Shown here piece after piece: positions 9,343-20,484 of a DNA stretch of 64,000 nt (positions are counted from its first letter, which is position 1; every line of letters starts with the position of its first letter). A program made the translations under genes and the position numbers. Below the pieces are notes generated by a model, which did not search any database, had not been told where the DNA came from, and worked only from the letters and a program-made list of their open reading frames with translations. Source of the DNA: Ephemerocybe angulata (taxonomy: Eukaryota; Basidiomycota; Agaricomycetes; Agaricales; Psathyrellaceae); assembly GCA_013368325.1 (NCBI GenBank), contig JAACJK010000230.1, forward strand, positions 62,001 through 126,000, written 5' to 3'.

Positions 9343-12300
9343 ATGATGGAAGCGTCCGGGGCATCCGCAACATTATCATCCACATATCCTGGGGATCAGA
9401 GGGGTGATGGTGTCGCTATGGGTGCAAACGGCGCATTGAGCGCCCGTATTAATGCGACTGCCATGAACAATTCCTCTCCCAGCGCTACCCCCACCCCCGC
9501 CTCACCGAAAATTCAGCGACAAGATTCCAGCGCCTCCAGCAACCCCAGGACTCGCAACGTCCGAAACCTCTCGATCGCCCCTTCTCCCGTCACAGCAACT
9601 CCATCTTCCAGCAGCTACGCCTCATTAAGCGAATCCGCCAGGATCTTATCAACTAACCCCCCGACGCCCCGTCTCGGTGCCACAGCACTGCAGTCCATCC
9701 CGAGCTCAAGACCGGGCACCCCGTCACTCAGGCCACGCACCCCAGGACTCGGATACGCCCCGCTCACACCCAACGCCCCCGGCAGCGCCGTCTTCTCACC
9801 GAACACCCCGCTGTATTCGCCAAACGCCCTCCCATCGCCGAACCCAGTACCCACGAAGGCATCCAAGCTGAAGTCCCAAATTACGTCGTTTCTCCCATTG
9901 TCGAAACACACTTACTTCCATGCCAAGATAGAAATCGAACAGTTGAGCAGTGTGCCGTTTGTGGGAGGTCAGTTCGGAGTGCGGTGGAGGTTTAAGAATG
10001 TGGTGCGGCATGCCGCTGAGAAGCTGCAGGAGGGTGCTGTGAACGACGAAGAGCAAGGGCTGCTTGGAAGAGTGGCGGCAAAGGCTAAAGCCGTTGCGAG
10101 CTCAGGCAAAGATAAGGGGAAGGCGCGAGAGCAGTACGGAAGTGAAGTGGGGGAGTTTGGAACTGTTCCACCGACGCAGTACCACCCGCCGCATCAGGGC
10201 TCGACCTCAACAAATGCCAGCACGGACACCGCGACATCGGAATCATCGTCTTTTACGACTTCGACAGACTGGAGCTCCACCTCTATGTCGAGTGTAGCGT
10301 CGAACTCGACTGGCGCGACGAAGATGCCTAGCGGCTCCTCGACCCCGAGCACGAATCTCAGCCGGAATTTCTACTCCCCCTACGCCTCAACCGGATCGTC
10401 AACTTCACCGAGTTCTCGAGAAGCGCAGTACGGCCCATCACAGTATCTTTTCATCACGCCTCCACAGGACGGGGCAACATCACCATCCCCTGGATCGAAC
10501 TCATCCGGGGCTGTCGACAGCAACCCCTCCCTTCTTTTCTCGCCCAACACCCAGTCGTTCAGCTCCAATGCCGCCTTCAGCCCGATGTCGCCGAATTACA
10601 ACCCCTTGTCGCCACAGGGACCTATGTCTCAGGGCACACCCCACGCTGTGACCTCTCCACTTCCTGGCGGGGCTCAAGGGCAGATTGGCCACCTGTCTGC
10701 TGCGAGAGGGATGACGCAGTACCTGCCCTTGAAAAGTCACAGTGTCACATTCAACTTTCCTCTCGAGGCGATCGTAAAGATGGACGTAACACGCGGTGGT
10801 GGGAACAACGCTGCAGATTCCAACGCACACGATGTTTCCGAGGTCCCAGGAGCTCGAGTGGGTTTGGGAATGGGCGAGCTTAATCCGAGTGACCCGCATT
10901 CCCAGTCATCTGGATCTGTTTCGTCCATGATGAAGGGTGCTGCCGCGGCTGGAGGAGCGTATCAAGTTAATCAGCTGCAGCACCAGCAGACGGTGAAACC
11001 TAACCTTCAGCCATCGCCGTTGAAGTTAGTGGTGATGCAGCGCGTTGACCCTGAAGATCCTAGCAGCGTTGCCCAGAACCCGAGGCTTGGCGCGGTGTTC
11101 ATCAACCTCGCTGAGTATGTAGGGAAGGGGAAGGTTGAGAGGAGGTTCTTGTTAAAGGAGAGTAGAGTTAACGCTACGCTCAAGGTGAGTTGCGGTGATG
11201 GATTTCTCACCTTATTTGCTCCGCTCCTCCATGTTGCTTTGCATTATCCTCCACTTCATGGTTTCATGAAATGCATGTGGCATCACTTTCTCCTACTATA
11301 TCTTTTGAACACGTTCAAGAGCTGACGTCTCCTCCCCTACTCTACAGCTCAACATCGAAGTCACCTACATTTCGGGATATCAAGGTTACGTCGCTCCCCC
11401 GCTCCCCAAAGCCGAGATTCTGGGAGGCATCGAAGGATTCCTCAAGGAACACGACAACCTCTTGTCCAAGAAGAAAGCTATGACTCTCGGAACAGGGCTC
11501 AACGGCAAAGAAGTTGGCGGGCTAGGGCAACCTCGAGACCGTGGCAGGGTGGCAGAAGGAGACAAAGGCGCTGAGGAAGAAGCAGAAGGCCGGGAGTTCG
11601 AAGTAGATCTGCTGAGTCGCGGGTTCTTGGAGAGAGAGAAGGACCGGATCGGCGAGGTGTTGGTGGCTAATGTGGTATTGACCGACGTCGGTGTGAAGAA
11701 GGGTGTCGAGACGGGACTGAGTGGATGGGATGAGATGGAGGAGGCGACGAGTGGACCTGCCAATGTGGGGCTGAACATGAGAATGGGTGCCGACCCGTAC
11801 GCCTTGCCTTCGGAAAGTGAGACCGAGAGTGAGTATGGAGGTCCGCCTGTTCCTGGGCGTCCGAGGGCACCGGAGCGGCGGATGACGGAAGAGGTCTTGG
11901 GAAGGAAACGTTGGAAAGAGGATTTGAGAGCGAAGAGGCGAGAGGAGAGGAGCAAGAAGTTGATGCTCAACCTGAGCGAAAGTGAAGGGGACGACAGCAA
12001 TTTCGAGAGCGCTGACGAAGGGCCTCCTCTTGATGCGCAGGAAGAAAAGGTGGATACAAGGGCTGCGTTGTCTGACCAGATTGCCGAGTCCGTTGCTCCC
12101 AGTGCGCAGCGGAGCCGGATTCGAGTTGCTGCCTTCGACGTTCAGCGACTGCCGCTCTCCTATGGCCCGAAGACTACCGAATCCCTGATCGAGGCTCTCT
12201 TCAATCCTGGACCGACGACGGAGCAGACAGACGACGATCCCTTCGTCATATATGTCAGCCCGACAGAAATTAGGGAACGGGAGGCGTTGGAAGCGGAGTA

Positions 12301-13330
12301 TAGAAGAGAGATGGAGCTGGTGAAGATGCAGCAGGCCCAATACCAAGAACAGTTGTTGAGAAACCAACACCACAGTCAGAATCAGCACTGGTACCGGCAG
12401 AAAGCGAAAACGACCATGAGCCACGATACGGAGGAGAGTCGGGGTGGTGGCGGACACGGCTTTAGGAACAGGATCAAGAGGGGAGTGCAGAGGGTGGGCA
12501 CCATGGATTCCAGTACTACGAGCACTTCGACGACGAGTGGGAGTGGAAGCGGGGGTAGTCCTGTGGCGCCCTTGACGAGCATGAAGAGTCCGGGAGAGGA
12601 TACCATTGTCGGGGTTCGGATGGGCGACGATGTTGGGGATGAACCAGATGTCCTCTCGCCTGCCACGATCACGGCTGCGTCCCCCAACATACCTGGGCAA
12701 CACTTCACGGGGCTAGGTATAGCGCTTGAGAACGTCCAGACGCCCGGTGCACCGGATAGGGATGCGACTATTGGGAAAGGTGGTTCGGGTGGGACGGCTG
12801 GCGTTGGAAGTTTCTTGCACAACTACTATCGTTCCAAAAAGGATAAAGTGAAGGAGAAGAAGGCTGGGGCTAAGTCGAAGGAGCGTGGGGAAGTCAACAA
12901 TGTTTTTGGTGGGACTTACTACGACCAAGAGCCACAGGAGATGCCGTATGGCCAACTTGGACATGGACAACAACTTCCTGCTGCTTCTGGACACCAGCGA
13001 ACTGCAACTGGGGGAACGATGACGACTATGTCCAGCAACGCGAGCAGCTCATCCTTGAGCTCTCTTGGCCTCAACGGAAGCGCTCATGGGCACGGCACTG
13101 CGGCTGCCCCCGCGCCCGGGCTTCAGCCTTCCCCTGGTCCTCCTGCCCCTCTTCCCCTTCCTGGTGCCCCTGCGCGGTTGAGACAGCAGCCTGACTTGAG
13201 CGTGCCTGCCGGAAGGATGGACAAGATGGGGGTGGTGAAGGGGGTGACACCGTCCATAGGCGATCAGGCGGGAGACGAGAGTGGCTTAGGGAGCAAATTG
13301 AAGGGGTGGTGGAAGGGATCGCAGAGGTGA
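9343..13330 (+). CDS. NT-C2 domain protein (EEIG1/EHBP1 type), 2 exons
   Basis: 1274 residues from exons 9343-11184 and 11348-13330 joined in phase 0. Residues 1-180 are Ser/Pro/Thr-rich. The NT-C2 fold begins near residue 186 (LPLSKHTYFHAKIEIEQL and VPFVGGQFGVRWRFKNV). A Ser/Pro-rich insert of roughly 230 residues interrupts it. It resumes at LKSHSVTFNFPLEAIVKMDV and at SPLKLVVMQRVDP through LGAVFINLAEYVG, ending just after the intron with LNIEVTYISGY. The C-terminal half is low-complexity with acidic and basic stretches and a short coiled coil near residue 930 (EREALEAEYRREMELVKMQQ). NT-C2 proteins of animals link membranes to endocytic traffic and actin; the fungal role is unknown. A long antisense open frame (11522-12703) is a codon shadow. 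Confidence 0.85.
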
Positions 13331-13641
13331 TCTGAGAGGACACTATACTAATATGTTCCGGTGATTCTGGGTTAATTTATTTCTTATTTTTGGTGTAATC
13401 GGAAGCTTCTTAATGTTCGGTTCGGTTTTGGTGCTATGTGGCTTCCCTCATCGTCTTGTTTTGTCAATTAGATAGTATCTGTACACCCTACTCCTTGTAT
13501 CAACATCATATGGACATTATCGTACCTCGTATCATGCATACCCTCAATACTAGATGTCGCATACCTAACGTTACATGTCCGAGATAAGAGTATATGTTAA
13601 TGCGAAGCACGATGATTGATGACCACCCCGCGGGCAGATAA
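13331..13641. other. Convergent 3' flanks
   Basis: AT-rich stretch between two genes that face each other (NT-C2 on plus, AA8 on minus). It should hold both 3' untranslated regions. Nothing else seen. Confidence 0.6.
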
Positions 13642-14472
13642 TCAACTGGGGTATTTTGGAGGGACCATTGGCAGCGCCTCTAAAATGTCCCAGTACGAGT
13701 CTACCCTAGCGTCCGGGATATGTATCGAATGTTGACCTTGTAAGTCTGGCATTTCAACTCCTGAGCCAGAGTTCGACGGAAGATAGGGCTTAGCCCTCGT
13801 ATGCGTAAAGATGCCAAAGTGGACTGTGTCGTCGAGGTTCATCCCGCCTGTACCCCCCGTCCATCGTGTGCAATTCTGGCAGTGCCAAATGATGCGTTGG
13901 TGCCCTGTGGATGTAAGGCCGGACTGCGAGAGAATAGAGATCTTGGGACCGGGGCTGATGCCTAGAGGTGGGGCCTCGGAACTGGATTGTACAACGTGAG
14001 CTAGGTGAGTAACTCCTTCACTATTGAATGCTGGGAGAAGATGCTCACTGAAGCTGGGACTGACGAACGGATATCACAGGTTTGAGCTCATAGTCTAGCC
14101 ATGCAAGGACCTGGGGATTGTGCTGCATCGGCCCGCCCAGGACGACCCCTATCCACCCTGCAACAGCCGGTGCTCTCAGGATACCGATGAGTTCGGTCGG
14201 TGGGTTGCCCGTTGGAGAGACCGTCGATGGGAAGATGTACCCCCAACTCGTGTCTGTTTCATAGTCGTGGTGTCTTGTCCAGCATACCTCCCGTCCTATG
14301 ATGCCTGAGAGCTCGGAGTCGCACCACTTCTTCGCTTTGGGTATTTCGTCGTACTGGCTTCGTACTATGTCGTTGTTCGATTAGTTGGCTGATTTCTTGA
14401 GAGATGCATAAGGGATCAAGCACCTGAATGCACGAACCCAAACAAGATGGTACCAGCGCAGAAGAGCTTCAT
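13642..14472 (-). CDS. Secreted stand-alone AA8 (CDH-type) cytochrome domain protein
   Basis: 234 residues from exons 14472-14424, 14364-14049 and 13981-13642. Residues 1-16 (MKLFCAGTILFGFVHS) look like a signal peptide. The rest aligns end to end with the N-terminal cytochrome domain of the AA8-AA12 genes at 55.6 and 62.5 kb. Shared landmarks are KKWCDSELSG / EWCDEGKTGL, TSWGYIFP, the ELIGILRAP segment, LGGPMQHNP, HCQNCTRWTGG and SYWDILEAL. AA8 domains bind heme b and pass electrons to LPMOs or iron. The protein ends straight after the cytochrome domain, with no dehydrogenase or carbohydrate-binding module. The Met in LGGPM, the expected axial ligand, is present. Where the other two have (Y)xHTxAG, an ungapped alignment gives EMPDLQG, so the second axial ligand may be lost or supplied by the nearby QGQHSIH. 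Confidence 0.8.
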
Positions 14473-14850
14473 GATCCTGCCCACGACACCCTTGTAGGCA
14501 GGTGGCGTTCTCTGGTTTCCGCCGCAGGCTTAGCCCTGTGCGTACGGAATCAGACAAACGTTGGTCGGGATAGAGTAGACGGTCGTCAGCTGCAAACCTG
14601 GTCAGTGCTTACTGCCATTGTGCTTGCCTTCATTCCATCCATAGAAGACAAGAGGGACCCACGATAATGATGATGTTTGCGGCCGGCGACATAACACCCC
14701 ATCATTGAGGAAATTGATCAAAGTACTGCGAGGCCGGAGCCCCCCAGATTCAATCGAAAGCCTCACTGAGTGGCAGTATCGTTGAAAGGATACAATTTAA
14801 ATTCTCTTTGGTAGACTAAGAATGACTAAAGAGTCGGATTTGACCAGTAA
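14473..14850. other. Upstream region of the AA8 gene and 3' flank of DUF6533 copy 2
   Basis: No gene seen. The stretch upstream of the AA8 start contains an open frame of about 80 codons on plus without recognisable features; it is probably promoter sequence. Confidence 0.5.
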
Positions 14851-16542
14851 TTAGCTAGCAATTTGCGAAATTCGTTTAGCTTCAGTTTCAGTCCGACTCC
14901 CCGGAGAGGTCATGTCAGTCAATGCATATGTATCGCCAGGCGAATGGAGCTTAGGTGTACCGAACTGGGGGCTAAATTCTTCGTAGCTCGTATCCGTCGT
15001 GATGATAACTATCTGCTGCTTTGCACCCCATTCACGTAGGTGAAGTAGCATACGAGTGGCAAGGAGCGCGCTGAAGTGGACTTGTGGCCTGTAGCAGAGG
15101 AAGGGATAAGTGAATGCTTAACCACTTCCAAGTTTCTGAGGAACTTACTGTACTATGAGCAGCTGCATTCCATTCGCCTGAAGGTCTGTGTCAGCGTGGA
15201 CCAAGAACCTACAGTGAGGAGAGGCATACAGGCGCGAGTAAGAAGATCGAGATGTTCGTCACCGAGATTGCTATATTTATTATGAATCGTCAGATGTAAC
15301 ACTCTAAATGTGCTCAGATTGAATAAGGCGTACCGGAGAGGCAAAGGAAGTAGTATATCCCATCCTGGTAAAAGACTTTGAGTAGGTTACTTCTTGTGCT
15401 GAGTGCTCTATGTCTTCGGACTCCAATTACAACCATGATAATACTAGCAGCTGGGGAATGGATTAGTTGTGAGGTGAGGCCTAGGGTTAGGCTCTCTTAC
15501 TTACTGCATAGGCTGACGATTAATGTTATCACAATCATTGTCAAAGCGAAGCCATCGGCCTTCGAGGGGAAGCATCCCAGTCCCCATTCAGGGGGGAGAT
15601 TCAGGACTGTGGCACCTGGATAAGGGATTGAAACCCTTAGATGATAAGAGAAAGGGCTCACAAGATGCAGAGTTGATGAATTTCACGATATAGTAGAAAG
15701 TAATTATAACGACGGCCTTGCCACATGGATTGAGCTGCAGCACTGAAGATGAGGCCGACAAATTGTCACTCACGATGTAGTGCACAACAAGAAATACCAA
15801 CAAGTATTTGTTTCTCCCGGAAAAGGCATAAACGCGCACATAGCTAATGGCTACGCCGGGGGTAGGTTAGCCTTCTTGTCCCGACAACGCGACAGACAGG
15901 CAACCTTCACATAGGACCAAGACCACTTGAGATGATACTATATAGGATTCAAGAACGTCATGAGTAGTTCCGCGGTGTATGGAGAGATGGTAGAACTCAC
16001 CTGAGTTTCGCGAAAATGGGAAATTGCATCGAGCACCGGTCAAGCTCTCATCAGCGTGGTCTGCAGCCAGATTGTTAACCGAAGCCTGTCCTTAGCTGCC
16101 GCCCACGGAACAAAACGTACACGTAATCCACAAAAGACTATGCACCATGACATAGTATCTGAGAACGAAGTAGAGGGCCTTGGTAATAGTAAGTTTTGAC
16201 CTCCACATGAGGTTGACCTCCCGAGGGAAGGTGTGGAAGTAGTCGAAAAACTGGGTATATGATCTGTAAGTCATGTCAAGCTCATTAGCTGATATATAAA
16301 CCATGCTCACAACAATGGTAATTGATACAAGCGCCTAAACATCCGTGTAAGTGAGAAACTTGGGGAAAACTGCGCGGAGAAAATCTACTAACCGCATACT
16401 AAGTGCAGACGGATTAGCCAAGATATACATGTTAAGCCCTTTCGATCCGTGTAGAGGTACTCACATCTACCACACGATTGACTCCCACTGCCGCAACCAG
16501 AATCGCAGCGCGTTCAGGGCTTAGCCCCTCCGGGGACGACAT
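14851..16542 (-). CDS. DUF6533 multi-pass membrane protein, copy 2
   Basis: Minus-strand paralogue of the gene at 56-1709, with the same exon order and almost the same exon lengths (78, 24, 130, 60, 33, 77 and 55 nt for the first seven). It starts MSSPEGLSPERAAILVAAVG. The landmarks FFDYFHTFPREVNLMW, RYYVMVHSLLW, VVLVLCEAISYVRVYAFSGRN, YQDGIYYFLCLSG and LLATRMLLHLREWG follow in order. It ends in a polar tail with stop at 14851. All introns I could place here are GT-AG, including those matching the two GC-AG introns of copy 1. Length is about 315 residues. Function unknown, predicted integral membrane. It lies head to head in orientation with copy 1, 15 kb away. Confidence 0.82.
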
Positions 16543-17880
16543 GTTTGGTGCGCAAAGAAAACGGAAAGGGGCTCATAGAAGGGTCAAGGGTGCTGGCGAA
16601 GCCTGTTAAATGCATTGAAAAGAATAGTTTACAGCGTAAACTTGGGTTACAGCATTCGAAGAACCGAAGTCGGTGACAAGGCGGCTCGAGGTAACCTGCG
16701 CGACTTCCATCGTCCAGTCGAGACGCAAGCGGCATCGAATTTGGCAACCCTCCAACCGAGCGATCTAGGCGCTTGTTGCGGGGAGAGAGATTATCGCATG
16801 CGCTCTGTTATCCATCTGACCGAGTGAGACCTCCTCCCGTGTTGCCTTGCGAGGACCGATACTCCCAGAGAGACCTTCTCCGTCAACATTCAGGCACGGA
16901 AAAACTCTGCCGAAGGTACACGCAGAGGGCGCTCCCCGGACTACTTGTTCAGGCTGGAATCCAGTGGCAGTAGATTAGTACTGGAGGCTGAGGCACAGAA
17001 GTTAGAGTAAGCCACTCACCCAAAGATAATGTCATCTTCAGGTCCCTGCCTCGAAAACGGGCAGCATCCGGATCTGTATAACTCGAAGGACATTTCTCGG
17101 CTTTTGGATTGACCGTCGTCAACAAGAAATGCGATGATTGTCAGTCGAACTCTAGAGCATTGCACAAAGATCTCTATCCAAGGAAGTTTTCGGTGCCAAC
17201 ACAGGGAGTGGAGGGTTCGCGAAAAGGCATGCGACGTGGAAGTAGGAACCTCGATCGAAGTTCCGCGGCACGGTGGCAGCTCAGAAAATTAGAGCTCCGC
17301 ACTTCCCCGTCACGGGCGGCAACAATAGATTGGGCGCTTATCTCACTTTCTGCTCCTCCTCCATCCTTTCCTCGTAGCGTTCATGAAGTAAGGCCCATAA
17401 ATGCCTCTACTCAAGCTCAGAGAGGGATACTCCTCTTTTTAAGTCAATAGTTGCTTGGCGCTCACTCCATGATCAAGTTATCAAAGTTCGATATAAACAT
17501 ACCCCACTTTAAATTCTATGTGCAATCTGGTGGAGATAATGAGTAGAAGCAGGTCATTGGGAGAAGCTTTAGAAGGGCACGAAAGGCCGCAATTTCTTTT
17601 AAATGGACTAAATCCGGATTGCGAGGCACACAGATTCGTCTCTGGACTCCGGAGGCTCTGTGTCACGGTCTGGGGAGGTGAGGCTTGTCGGAGAGTTTCG
17701 GAGTGCGAAACTAATCCCTGATAAGGCAATAACAAGACCCAATGCCGAGCCGGCTTGCTGACATTTGCTTATGCGGCTCAGGGCCATGACTAGTCGTCCG
17801 GCTTCAAGGTAACTCAAGGTACAGAATGCCTTTCCATGAATGACCTTCAGAGGAACGTATAAAGATGCCTTAACTACCAA
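16543..17880. other. Gene-free stretch between DUF6533 copy 2 and the P450 pair
   Basis: 1.3 kb with only short open frames (longest about 113 codons at 17109-17450 on plus) and no recognisable family signature, repeat or tRNA. The end nearest 17880 is the 3' flank of the P450. Confidence 0.5.
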
Positions 17881-20003
17881 TTACATGTTAGTTGCTGTTT
17901 CAGTGTTGCGAATAAGTTCAACCGCTTCCTTGGACCGGGGGATAAACCTCATCTTGAAGGGGTCAGCATGTATCAGCATCCCAGAGTTATACCGCACAAA
18001 TCCCTCCTTCTCCCCCACCTCCGGTCTCAGGTCAAACACAGCCAAAACGGAGACAACAACCAGCCATATCGACTCCACCGCAATCTGGAGTCCGGGACAC
18101 ACTCTACGGCCATATCCAAAGGCATCGTAGCCCATCGGCATGTCGGGGTTAATCGACGTTTGGGAAGCGTCCATGAAGCGCGCTGGGTTGAATTTGGCGG
18201 GGTTCGGGCCGTAGATGGACGGGTCATGAGAAATAGAATATACGTTGGCTAGGATGGTTGCGCCTGCTGGAATGTGGTACCCTTTGTAGACGTCGTCTTC
18301 CGTAACTTCATGAGGGACGGCTGTTGAAGTACTCGTCATTGATATGCATACCTTGTCATTAGATGTCGGATAGAGAGGTGGAAGCGAGACTTGCCTACAG
18401 GAGTGACAGGTCTCCACCTAATAACTTCCCTCACAAGGGCCTCTATGTACGGGAGAGTCTTATATTCCGTGAAGTCTGGTAAGCGGCCGAGGTTTGAGAT
18501 GGCTTCATCAATAACCTCCTGCGCTTTCTTCTGAATATCAGGATTCTGTATCATGCACAGAAAGAAGGTGGCAAAAGCAGACACGGTCTGACGTCGACAT
18601 CGGTAAATATCTCGAACATCAAGCTTAAGCAACATCTGACGCACCGTATCCGCGCCAGCTGCAATGTCAAGATAAATTCAAATTCAAGTCTCGTTCACAA
18701 CAGCGCAAGGCGGACGTACCTGCGTACGCTGCACCAAGGACGTCATGAATCGCCCTTTTCTTCTCCACGTAGTCTCTATCATCAGGGGCGAGTTCTTCGA
18801 GTAGCTCAGTTGCAATGCAAGGTGGTGCATCGCCTCGTGCCTGCGACAGAATATATACAGTCAACTGTCGTGGCCTCCACTTACCACCAAATTGGTACCC
18901 ACCAGCCCATCCTCAACGAAGCGAAGGCAGTCCCTCGGTAGTGCTATTGCATCGGGACTCCACAGCTTCGCGTCGCGCTTGAACTTGGCCCCAGGAAACC
19001 ATGACGGAAGCATCCTGAGACTGGGGAGGAAGTCGACCATGTAGCTGCTGGTGCCAGCTGCAGACATTGATACCATCGCACGTTCCGCTTGCTGTATATA
19101 GTTGTCCTCGTCAGACTTTATATCGAGGCCGTAGGTTATACCTAGGATGAACGCTCCAGATAACCTGATACGATGTTAGTAGGCAGAGCTACCCGGATTG
19201 AATGGGTGCTCACAATCGTCCATGACCACGGAAATTATCCGGGTCATCAAGTAGCTGGAGGAGGAGGTTCCTAACACCTCTCACAAGCCTTTCCCTGTAC
19301 GCTTCAACTCGGGTAGGATGAAGGGCTTGTTGGAATATCTTTCGCCGTTCTGTGCTTGAGGTCAGTATGTAATGCTGGTGGAAAATCACGGCGAGCTCAT
19401 ACCTCTCCATTCCTCGTTATATGGCATAAATGCAAAGTGCCACGAAAAGCCCAGACTACGGATTTCTCGGTCGATGTATTTCGTGAGCTATTTCAACATG
19501 AAATCTCACTTACAGTTCGTTCATCATTGTCATTCTAGGCCTGTCAGGCAGTATGGCTTAAATCAGGGAAGGTGTGCCCCTTCAAACGGGCATTTGCTAA
19601 CCTTGATGAGTAAATTGATGAGCGTTTCTCGAGAAGCTCTTTGCAGGCCTCCAGCGAGTCGAGAACGATAAGATCTCCGCCCAGGACCTTGAGGTGAATG
19701 ATGTCAGATCCTACCAATGCCAGTGCGTAAATGAGTAAGCTGGCGACATTTGGTAGCCAGGGAAAGACCCGAACCATACTGGTCCGACCAGCCTTTGTAG
19801 GTTTCCCAAGGATTGTCTTGCGGTATATCCAGTGCGTTCCCGATAAAAGGAAGGCCGCGGGGTCCTGGGGGCAAAGGCAACTTCTTCGATGACAAGCCCT
19901 TTATGTGCCTGAGGGCGACAATCGCGATAGGGGCTGCGATGCATGCTATAGCCGCAGTCTTTGTAACACTCCAGTCGACTTGGCCGAAGAGAATGGTGTC
20001 CAT
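17881..20003 (-). CDS. Cytochrome P450 monooxygenase, copy 1 (10 exons)
   Basis: 533 residues from exons 20003-19775, 19710-19602, 19540-19514, 19455-19403, 19349-19214, 19164-18885, 18840-18720, 18658-18645, 18587-18395 and 18320-17881. It has an N-terminal membrane anchor, the hinge LPLPPGPRGLPFIGN, and an I-helix AGADTTVSAFATFF. The ExxR motif lies in LVREVIRWRP, and the FNPARF segment is the PERF-like motif. The heme-thiolate signature is FGYGRRVCPG, with the Cys as iron ligand. The family is a basidiomycete multigene clan of ER monooxygenases resembling OrdA-type P450s; the substrate is unknown. Exon 8 is only 14 nt and supplies the AGADT of the I-helix. The intron after residue PVTPV starts GCAAGT (GC-AG), where copy 2 has GTAAGC. 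A TATA-like box 55 bp upstream favours this ATG over an in-frame one at 20051. Confidence 0.9.
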
Positions 20004-20484
20004 GAAGGGAGTCGGAAGCCGGAGACAAGGAGAGGGAAAGGAGCAAGCCAAAGTCCTCCTTTATACCTGGCCATGGGAAGGCATTGAATCCTTTGAATCG
20101 AAGATTTGCGACAGGGGTTGTAAAGTAGGCGGCAGTCCCATTACCGCGTTGTATCTTTGTGCTCACATGGCGGGCCAGTCAATCGACAGCTAGTAGACTT
20201 CATGTATCAGAAAATATGCCCATATTACGATATCCGTTGACCAGCAATGTGACCACTCCAGGGATAGATGGAACGTTACCTCCCGTCGTCCTGGTGGGAC
20301 TCGGAATCCAGTGGTGGTGGTTTCGGTTCAAGCGTGGTCGTCCAATTTGGGTCATGCAAACACCCACCATCACGAGCGAAGGGAAGACCCTCCGACTCTC
20401 TGAGTTCCAATGGGCAGCGGAGTAACTTGAAAAGGCCTTGAAATAACAGTTATCATACGACACCGAAACGGCGTTACAAGTACT
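20004..20484. other. Promoter region of P450 copy 1 and 3' flank of copy 2
   Basis: No gene seen. It holds the TATA-like site at 20058-20065 (minus strand) and sequence between two same-strand paralogues. Confidence 0.5.
20058..20065 (-). promoter_or_regulatory. TATA box of P450 copy 1
   Basis: TATAAAGG on the minus strand, about 55 bp upstream of the chosen ATG. Confidence 0.5.

Noticed and set aside
11522..12703. 393-codon open frame on the minus strand inside the NT-C2 gene
   Set aside because: Shadow of GC-rich third positions; no family features, and the plus-strand gene is clear.
20004..20051. Longer N-terminus of P450 copy 1 from an ATG at 20051
   Set aside because: A TATA-like box lies between the two possible starts' expected promoter positions and fits the start at 20003; the paralogue has no counterpart to the extension.
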